Below the pieces are notes generated by a model. That model searched no databases. It had not been told where the DNA came from and saw only the letters and a list, made by a program, of their open reading frames with translations. This document shows, in pieces, positions 6,920 to 11,174 of a stretch of DNA of 11,174 bases. Each line of letters opens with the position of its first letter. Positions within the stretch are counted from its first letter, which is position 1. A program made the position numbers and the translations under genes. This stretch comes from Holophagaceae bacterium (GTDB lineage Bacteria > Acidobacteriota > Holophagae > Holophagales > Holophagaceae), in NCBI GenBank assembly GCA_003538615.1, contig DPRT01000149.1:2098-13271 (forward strand), given 5' to 3'.

Positions 6920-7909
6920 ATGCTCCTGGCGGCCGCCCCCCCCGGATCCCTGCAGGCGCAGGTCGGAATCCTGGTCCTCAACTACCGGCATCCCGGGGAG
7001 ACCCTGGACTGCGTCCAGTCCCTCCTGGACCGGGAATCCGGCGCCAGCCGGATCATCTGGATCGAAAATGACGCGGCGCACACCTGGGCCGAGGTCCGGG
7101 AGCTGATCGAGGCCTCGCCCATTCCCTTCATGCTGCTGGATCCAGGCAGGTCGTTCCTGCCACCCGAAGGGGTGGTCGGAATCATCCTGAACGAGGAAAA
7201 CCTGGGATTTGCCGGCGGGAACAACGTGGGGCTCCGGTTCCTCCACCGGCTTGCCGTCCCCTTCGCCTGGGTGCTCAACAACGACACCCACCTTCTGGAG
7301 GGGAACAGCAGCCTCCTCGTCCGGTCCGCGGAGGCTCGCCCTGAGATCGGGCTCTGGGGCAGCAGCATCGTCGCAGAGCACGGCCATGCCCGTTCCCGCC
7401 TGACCCACTACATGGGCGGCCAGATCCGGATGCGCGATTTCAACATCGAATTCGCCGGCGACCCCGGAACCATCGAGAAGGATCCCCTGGCGTTCATCAG
7501 CGGGTGCAGCTGCTTCGCACGGCTCTCCCTGTTCGCGGAGGTGGGGTTCATCCCCGAGGATTTCTTCCTCTACTACGAAGATCCAGCCCTGACCTTGGAG
7601 GTCCGGAAGCGCGGGTACGGCATTTCGGGCGTCCCCGAGGTGAAGATCAACCACCTGGAGTCACTGTCCACCGGGCGGGGAAGCCCGCTCATGGATTACT
7701 ACAACCAGCGGAACCGCTGGGTCTTCATCCAGCGCTACTTCCCGGAGCAGATGCGGAAGCAGCTCTGGCGCCTGCTGTATTCCCTCCAGCGGTCCTTGTT
7801 CCGGGGCCGGTTCGACCGGATCCGGATCGCCCTGATGGCTTATCAGGACTTCAAGATGAACCGCCTGGGACGAGGCTCCCGCCACCTTTCCCGCGCAGGC
7901 ACCCGGTGA
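6920..7909 (+). CDS. Family 2 glycosyltransferase, rhamnosyltransferase-like
   Basis: A 329-residue GT-A fold glycosyltransferase of the COG1216/WbbL-RfbF type. The N-terminal strand VGILVLNYRHPGETLDCVQS (15-34) is the nucleotide-binding start. NEENLGFAGGNNVGL (91-105) is the hallmark NxGFaxGxNxG motif. WVLNNDTHLL (117-126) supplies the DxD-like metal/nucleotide motif (NND). ISGCSCFARLSLFAEVGF (193-210) and EDFFLYYEDPALTLEVRKRGY (213-233) match the acceptor-side and catalytic FFxYxEDxDL region, although the second acidic position of EDxDL is Ala here. NHLESLSTG (244-252) is the usual C-terminal His block. The C-terminus is basic, without clear membrane helices, so it is probably cytosolic or peripheral at the inner membrane. 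It lies 8 bases after the Wzi-like gene (one transcript) and faces the dTDP-rhamnose genes. Rhamnose transfer is therefore plausible, but the donor and acceptor cannot be read from sequence. Confidence 0.88.
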   Translation: MLLAAAPPGSLQAQVGILVLNYRHPGETLDCVQSLLDRESGASRIIWIENDAAHTWAEVRELIEASPIPFMLLDPGRSFLPPEGVVGIILNEENLGFAGGNNVGLRFLHRLAVPFAWVLNNDTHLLEGNSSLLVRSAEARPEIGLWGSSIVAEHGHARSRLTHYMGGQIRMRDFNIEFAGDPGTIEKDPLAFISGCSCFARLSLFAEVGFIPEDFFLYYEDPALTLEVRKRGYGISGVPEVKINHLESLSTGRGSPLMDYYNQRNRWVFIQRYFPEQMRKQLWRLLYSLQRSLFRGRFDRIRIALMAYQDFKMNRLGRGSRHLSRAGTR

Positions 7910-7918
7910 CCATCTGCG

Positions 7919-7957
7919 CCCGCCAAGGGGACCTTGGACACCGGCCCCTCAGGCGGG
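7919..7957. terminator. Candidate bidirectional terminator between convergent genes
   Basis: The 39-base gap between the glycosyltransferase stop (7909) and the rfbB stop (7949) holds an imperfect inverted repeat. CCCGCC-AA-GGGG (7919-7930) pairs with CCCC-TCA-GGCGGG (7945-7957), and the rfbB stop codon lies inside the right arm. A nested alternative, CCAAGG-GGA-CCTTGG (7923-7937), forms a perfect 6-base stem. There is no U-tract on either strand, so function as an intrinsic terminator is uncertain. Confidence 0.4.
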
Positions 7958-8923
7958 AAGGTACCAGCGCACGGTCGCTTCGATCCCGCTGACGAAGGAT
8001 TCCGTCGGCCGCCAGCCAAGTTCCGCCTTGATCTTGGAAGCATCGATGGCGTAGCGCCGGTCGTGTCCGGCGCGGTCCTGGACGAAGGTCTTGAGCTTGC
8101 GGCTGGTGCCCTGGGGGCGGCCCAGGTGCTGGTCCACCAGATCGCAGAGGAGGTCGATCAGGGCCAGGTTGGTCTGCTCGTTGTCGCCGCCCACGCAGTA
8201 GGTCTCGCCAGCGGCGCCCTTCAGCATCACGGCCTCCAGGGCGGCGCAATGATCCTCCACGTAGAGCCAGTCGCGGACGTTCAGGCCGTCGCCGTAGATG
8301 GGGATGGGCTCGCCCTTGGCCATGCGGTTGATCGCCAGCGGGATGAGTTTCTCGGGATGCTGCCGCGGGCCGTAGTTGTTGGAGCAGTTGGTGGTGACAA
8401 CGTCCAGGCCATAGGTGTGGTGATAGGCCCGTACCAGGTGGTCGCTGCCGGCCTTGCTGGCGCTGTAGGGGCTGTTCGGCGCGTAGGCCATGGCCTCGTG
8501 GAACTTGCCGGTTTCGCCCAGGGAGCCGTACACCTCGTCGGTGCTGATGTGCAGGAACCGGCAGTCCTTCTGCCCGGCCCAGGCCTGGCGGGCGGCCTCC
8601 AGCATCGAGAACGTTCCCACCAGGTTGGTCTGGATGAATTCGGCGGGGCCCGTGATGCTGCGGTCCACGTGGCTTTCCGCCGCCAGGTGGAAGACCTTGG
8701 TGACCCGGTTCCTCTCGATGAGGTGGCGCGCCAGCTCCAGGTTCTGCACGTCACCCACCACCAGCTCCACGGCTTCGAGCCCTTGGATCTGCTTGGGATC
8801 GGCCGCGTAGGTGAGCTTGTCCAGCACCAGGATCCGGTCGCCCGGGTGGTTGCGGTGCCAGCGGTGGACCAGGTTGCTGCCGATGAAGCCGGCGCCGCCG
8901 GTGAGGAGGATGGTTTCAGACAT
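7949..8923 (-). CDS. rfbB: dTDP-glucose 4,6-dehydratase
   Basis: A 324-residue extended short-chain dehydrogenase, slightly shorter than the usual 340-360. It oxidises, dehydrates and reduces dTDP-glucose to dTDP-4-keto-6-deoxyglucose in the cytosol, the second step of dTDP-L-rhamnose synthesis. The NAD-binding GGAGFIG lies at 9-15 and LVLDKLTYA at 32-40, the latter with the family's typical DKLTYA. HLAAESHVDRSI (79-90) is a RmlB signature. STDEVYG (127-133) carries the catalytic Thr128-Asp129-Glu130, and YSASK (153-157) gives the Tyr/Lys pair. NNYGPRQHPEKLIP (182-195) and YGDGLNVRDWLYVEDH are substrate-binding blocks. All catalytic residues are present. It is the last gene of the rfbA-C-D-B set, separated from rfbD by 94 bases containing purine-rich repeats. 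Its 3' end converges on the glycosyltransferase gene. Confidence 0.97.
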   Translation of the reverse strand: MSETILLTGGAGFIGSNLVHRWHRNHPGDRILVLDKLTYAADPKQIQGLEAVELVVGDVQNLELARHLIERNRVTKVFHLAAESHVDRSITGPAEFIQTNLVGTFSMLEAARQAWAGQKDCRFLHISTDEVYGSLGETGKFHEAMAYAPNSPYSASKAGSDHLVRAYHHTYGLDVVTTNCSNNYGPRQHPEKLIPLAINRMAKGEPIPIYGDGLNVRDWLYVEDHCAALEAVMLKGAAGETYCVGGDNEQTNLALIDLLCDLVDQHLGRPQGTSRKLKTFVQDRAGHDRRYAIDASKIKAELGWRPTESFVSGIEATVRWYLPA

Positions 8924-8929
8924 GAAGGT

Positions 8930-8985
8930 TCACCACAGAAAAGAAAGGTCACACCACAAAGAACGCAAAGGGCACAAAGAGAAGC
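8930..8985. repeat. Purine-rich 9-base periodic repeat between rfbD and rfbB
   Basis: Two adjoining copies begin with CACCACAGAAAAG and CACCACAAAGAACGCAAAG. The second (8952-8981) continues as GGCACAAAGAG and matches, with A for G changes, the 9-base-unit arms at 133-161 and 10373-10395. Unlike those two, no inverted partner arm is visible here, so it looks like a solo or half element. It occupies most of the 94-base rfbD-rfbB spacer and ends just before the rfbB start region. Confidence 0.75.
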
Positions 8986-9017
8986 ACCAGCAAGGGAGTC
9001 AAGTATTACGTCGGCCC

Positions 9018-9854
9018 TTACAACGCAGGCTGTTGAATCACTTCCCGGAGCGCATCCTGCCACTCGGGCATGAGGTCGGGGCCGAGGCTGCGACGGCGGT
9101 CTCCGCTGAGCACGGAGTAGGCAGGGCGCTGGGCGGGCGTGGGATAGTCGGCGGTGCCGCAGGGGTTCAGATCCACGCTCAGGCCCTTTGCCTCGAAGAT
9201 CGCCCGTGCAAACCCGTGCCAGGTGGTCTCGCCCGCGCAGGTGGTGTGGACGAGGCCCTGCCAGCCCTCCTCGGCGGCCACCTTGAGTTGGCGGGCCAGG
9301 GCCCGGCAGGTGGTGGGGGCGCCCCGCTGGTCGTCCACCACGCGCAGGGCCCGGCCCTGGGCGGCGGCATTCAGCATGGTGTTCAGGAAGTTCTTCCCCC
9401 AGGCGTCGTAGAGCCAGCTGGTGCGGGCGATGAGGTGCCGGGAACACCGCGCCGCCTGGCGCTCGCCCTCGAGCTTGGTGCGGCCGTAGACCGACACCGG
9501 ATTCGTGGGGTCCTCCTCCCGGTAGGGCCGCGTCCCCGTGCCGTCGAAGACGTAATCCGTGCTGATCTGGATCAACAGGGCCTTCCGGGCCTCGCAGGCC
9601 TCCGCCAGCCAGCCCACGGCGGTGGCATTGATCAGGCTCGCCAGCTCCGCCTCGGCCTCGCAGCGGTCCACCTGGGTGAAGGCGCCGCAGTTGACCACCA
9701 CGTCGGGGCGGACATCCGCCACCACTGACTGGATGGCCGCCTGCCTGCCCAGGTCCAGCACCGATTCCTCCGGCAGGATCAGGTCATGCTCCCCCCAGAT
9801 CTGGCGGATCGCATGGGCCAGCTGCCCCGAGGCGCCGGTGACGAGGGCCCGCAT
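9018..9854 (-). CDS. rfbD: dTDP-4-dehydrorhamnose reductase
   Basis: A 278-residue short-chain dehydrogenase of normal family length (about 280-300). It reduces dTDP-4-keto-L-rhamnose to dTDP-L-rhamnose with NAD(P)H, the last step of the pathway. Motifs in order are GASGQLA (7-13, nucleotide-binding loop; the usual final Gly is Ala), VNCGAFTQVDRCE (54-66, the family's N-AAYT-VD-AE block), ISTDYVFDG (97-105) with catalytic Ser/Thr-Asp, YGRTKLEGE (123-131) with the Tyr123/Lys127 pair, and DQRGAPT plus the late GETTWHGFA block that recalls the family's G-x-x-SW-x-x-FA. RPAYSVL near the C-terminus matches the RPxxSxL signature. The ATG at 9854 shares one base with the rfbC stop (TGATG), so translation is probably coupled to rfbC. 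It has no clear ribosome-binding site of its own. Confidence 0.96.
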   Translation of the reverse strand: MRALVTGASGQLAHAIRQIWGEHDLILPEESVLDLGRQAAIQSVVADVRPDVVVNCGAFTQVDRCEAEAELASLINATAVGWLAEACEARKALLIQISTDYVFDGTGTRPYREEDPTNPVSVYGRTKLEGERQAARCSRHLIARTSWLYDAWGKNFLNTMLNAAAQGRALRVVDDQRGAPTTCRALARQLKVAAEEGWQGLVHTTCAGETTWHGFARAIFEAKGLSVDLNPCGTADYPTPAQRPAYSVLSGDRRRSLGPDLMPEWQDALREVIQQPAL

Positions 9855-10354
9855 CAGGCGTGCACCCGCCGGGCCTGCTCGTCCTTCACGAAGGGATTCT
9901 CGGGGTCGTCCTCGTGGCGGATCTCGTCGATGGGCTCGGCCTTGGCCTTCCCCATGAACAGGCGGTCCGGGCAGTTGATGACGAAGCCCGGCTCGGCGCT
10001 GATGCAGCGGTAGCAGTGGACCACGCCCTTGGGGATGAGGGCCGATCCGGGGTTGTTCACGCCCATGGCCACTTCCATGCGGTTCCCGTAGGTGGGGCTG
10101 TCCGGGCGGTTGTCCCAGAGCGTGAGCTTGAAGTCCCCGGGGCCCACCCAGCAGAAGAGGTCCGCCTGGTCCACATGCTCGTGGGGTCCCCGCAGCACGC
10201 CCGGGTTCGTCACGCTCACGTACGACATCTCAGGACGGAACCACGCGGGCAGCTCGTCGTGCCGGAAGACCTCCGCCAGCCAGCCGCGCTCGTCCACGAA
10301 CTTGCGGAAGGCCGTGATCACCACGCCCTCGATGGGGCCTTTCTGGAATGTCAT
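9854..10354 (-). CDS. rfbC: Divergent dTDP-4-dehydrorhamnose 3,5-epimerase-family cupin
   Basis: A 166-residue RmlC-like cupin, shorter than the classical 180-190. Its place between rfbA and rfbD implies the 3,5-epimerisation of dTDP-4-keto-6-deoxyglucose. Family features include DERGWLAEVF (21-30), PGVLRGPHEH (51-60, holding the Arg55/His58 equivalents of the classical RGLH), SPTYGNRMEV (86-95) and IPKGVVHCY (107-115, with H113 like the classical PxGFAHG histidine). It departs from classical RmlC: the QGKL lysine region is QADL (63-66), the aromatic TDYY block is NCPDRLF (127-133), and the C-terminal D/WP segment is replaced by a charged tail. It better resembles the COG1898 subgroup with an ERGWLxE start and an NCP block. 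The gene symbol reflects context and superfamily. The ATG at 10354 has a good ribosome-binding site. It overlaps rfbD by one base. Confidence 0.85.
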   Translation of the reverse strand: MTFQKGPIEGVVITAFRKFVDERGWLAEVFRHDELPAWFRPEMSYVSVTNPGVLRGPHEHVDQADLFCWVGPGDFKLTLWDNRPDSPTYGNRMEVAMGVNNPGSALIPKGVVHCYRCISAEPGFVINCPDRLFMGKAKAEPIDEIRHEDDPENPFVKDEQARRVHA

Positions 10355-10360
10355 GGAACG

Positions 10361-10366
10361 TCCTTA
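10361..10366 (-). promoter_or_regulatory. Shine-Dalgarno sequence of rfbC
   Basis: TAAGGA on the minus strand, 6 bases before the rfbC ATG at 10354. It lies directly between the repeat element (from 10373) and the gene, so the repeat did not disrupt the ribosome-binding site. Confidence 0.7.
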
Positions 10367-10372
10367 ATGATT

Positions 10373-10555
10373 CACCACGGAGGCACGGAGGGCACGGGAG
10401 GAAAACACGGAGAAAAGCACTGAGAATGCAAGAAGGAAGAGGGAAACACTGATGAACCCGGGTAACACAAGGAGGGGGCCTGAGAGCCATCAATGCAACA
10501 GAGTTTTCGGCCTTTCTCAGTGTCCTTTCTCAGTGCCCTCAGTGTCTCCGTGGTG
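10373..10555. repeat. Long inverted purine/pyrimidine repeat between rfbA and rfbC
   Basis: The outer arms, 10373-10395 and 10533-10555, are reverse complements at 21 of 23 positions. The left begins CACCACGGAGGCACGGAG and the right ends GTGTCTCCGTGGTG. Complementarity continues inward with lower identity (CACGGAGAAAAG-like units on the left, CTTTCTCAGTGTCC-like units on the right), giving arms of about 45 bases around a 90-base centre with no recognisable gene. The arms have the same 9-base periodic unit as 133-210 and 8930-8985. It fills nearly all of the 208-base rfbA-rfbC spacer. A small palindrome, ACCCGGGT, sits at 10456-10463. Confidence 0.8.
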
Positions 10556-10562
10556 GGTCTTC

Positions 10563-11174
10563 TCAGATCTTCCTCGTGATATCGGGGAAGGGCATGGTGA
10601 CGTTGAGGGCCAGTTCGTTCGCGTGGGCCAGGCTCGGGAACGTGCCCGCATCCGTCCACCAGCCCTGGAAGGTGCCGAAGCTCATCTCGCCCTTGGCGAT
10701 GTAGGCGTTGTTCACATCGGTGATCTCCATCTCGCCCCGGCCCGAAGGCTTCACCGTGCGGATGATGTCGAACACCGTGGCGTCGTAGAAGTAGATGCCC
10801 GTCACCGACAGGTTGGATTTCGGCGCCTTCGGCTTCTCCTCGATGCCCAGCACCCTGCCATCCTTCACCTCGGCCACGCCATAGCGCTGGGGATCCTCCA
10901 CGGGCTTCAGCAGGATGCGGGCCCCCTTCCCCTGCCGCTCGAAGGTTTCCACCTCCGGCTTCAGGCCGTCCTGGAAGATGTTGTCCCCCAGGATCACGCA
11001 GATGGGCGAGCCCCCCGCGAAATTCTCCGCCAACCCCAGCGCCTGCGCGATGCCGCCCGCTTCGTCCTGCACCTTGTACGTGAACCGGCAGCCGAAATCC
11101 TTGCCGGACCCCATCAAGGCCACCACATCCCCCATGTGCTCCGTGCCCGTCACGATCAGGATCTCCTTGATCCC
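10563..11174 (-). CDS. rfbA: Glucose-1-phosphate thymidylyltransferase, short form (5' end outside window)
   Basis: The visible 203 codons are the C-terminal part; the start lies beyond the right edge. The frame is open to the edge, beginning GIKEILIVTGTEHMGDV, so the GTG at 11153 is an internal valine and not a start. RmlA joins glucose-1-phosphate and dTTP to make dTDP-glucose, the first step of dTDP-rhamnose synthesis. Family marks are YKVQDEAGGIAQAL (33-46 of the visible part), ILGDNIFQDGL (61-71, metal-binding Asp), DPQRYGVAEV (94-103), IEEKPKAPKSNLSVTGIYFY (111-130), GRGEMEITDVNNAYI (145-159) and GWWTDAGTFPSL (171-182). The protein stops soon after the last motif, so it is a short form of roughly 245 residues, lacking the C-terminal helical region of the enterobacterial enzyme (about 290). 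Other sugar-1-phosphate nucleotidyltransferases are less likely given rfbC, D and B downstream. Confidence 0.94.
   Translation of the reverse strand, partial: GIKEILIVTGTEHMGDVVALMGSGKDFGCRFTYKVQDEAGGIAQALGLAENFAGGSPICVILGDNIFQDGLKPEVETFERQGKGARILLKPVEDPQRYGVAEVKDGRVLGIEEKPKAPKSNLSVTGIYFYDATVFDIIRTVKPSGRGEMEITDVNNAYIAKGEMSFGTFQGWWTDAGTFPSLAHANELALNVTMPFPDITRKI

Noticed and set aside
7934..9073. Plus-strand frame opposite rfbB
   Set aside because: Antisense shadow of a clear dTDP-glucose dehydratase; it runs through the repeat element.
8281..9447. Minus-strand frame in a different register over rfbB and rfbD
   Set aside because: It crosses two real genes out of frame and is bridged by the repeat, whose 9-base period keeps frames open.
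10372..10659. Small minus-strand frame through the rfbA-rfbC spacer
   Set aside because: Its cysteine- and proline-rich translation is the usual product of this repeat type read in reverse, not a gene.

Overview
This window is a G+C-rich stretch of bacterial chromosome, densely packed with genes. It carries housekeeping tetrapyrrole and aromatic biosynthesis genes next to a cell-surface polysaccharide region. A signal-peptide-bearing outer-membrane barrel protein of the Wzi type and a dTDP-rhamnose pathway point to a Gram-negative organism. The strong G+C bias, the compact hemA-hemC-hemD-hemB-hemL order and purine-rich intergenic repeats would fit Acidobacteriota of the Holophaga/Geothrix type, but that placement is a guess from general appearance, not a demonstrated assignment.

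Positions 1-5133, all on the minus strand (transcribed right to left): aroC (chorismate synthase), then hemA (glutamyl-tRNA reductase), hemC (hydroxymethylbilane synthase), hemD (uroporphyrinogen-III synthase), hemB (porphobilinogen synthase) and the first 37 codons of hemL (glutamate-1-semialdehyde aminomutase). hemA/hemC, hemC/hemD and hemD/hemB overlap by 4, 4 and 7 bases, so these genes are almost certainly translationally coupled. Together they encode the C5 route from glutamyl-tRNA to uroporphyrinogen III. A hairpin made of 9-base periodic repeats lies between hemB and hemL.

Positions 5244-7909, plus strand: a two-gene unit, divergent from aroC, encoding a probable Wzi-like outer-membrane protein and a family 2 glycosyltransferase resembling rhamnosyltransferases. 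These look like surface polysaccharide assembly functions.

Positions 7949-11174, minus strand, convergent with the previous unit: rfbA (partial), rfbC, rfbD and rfbB, the complete dTDP-L-rhamnose gene set. They probably supply the sugar donor for surface glycan synthesis, perhaps for the neighbouring glycosyltransferase. The RfbC-like protein is a divergent member of its superfamily and lacks several residues of the classical epimerase active site. Two of the three gene junctions in this cluster hold copies of the same purine-rich repeat seen between hemB and hemL.

No tRNA, rRNA, CRISPR array, transposase or phage gene was seen. No stretch longer than 300 bases lacks a gene. I found no evidence for a wholly new system. 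The items most worth a second look are the repeat family with its inverted-pair architecture, the unusual RfbC, the unusual HemA active-site neighbourhood, and the Wzi-like/glycosyltransferase pair.
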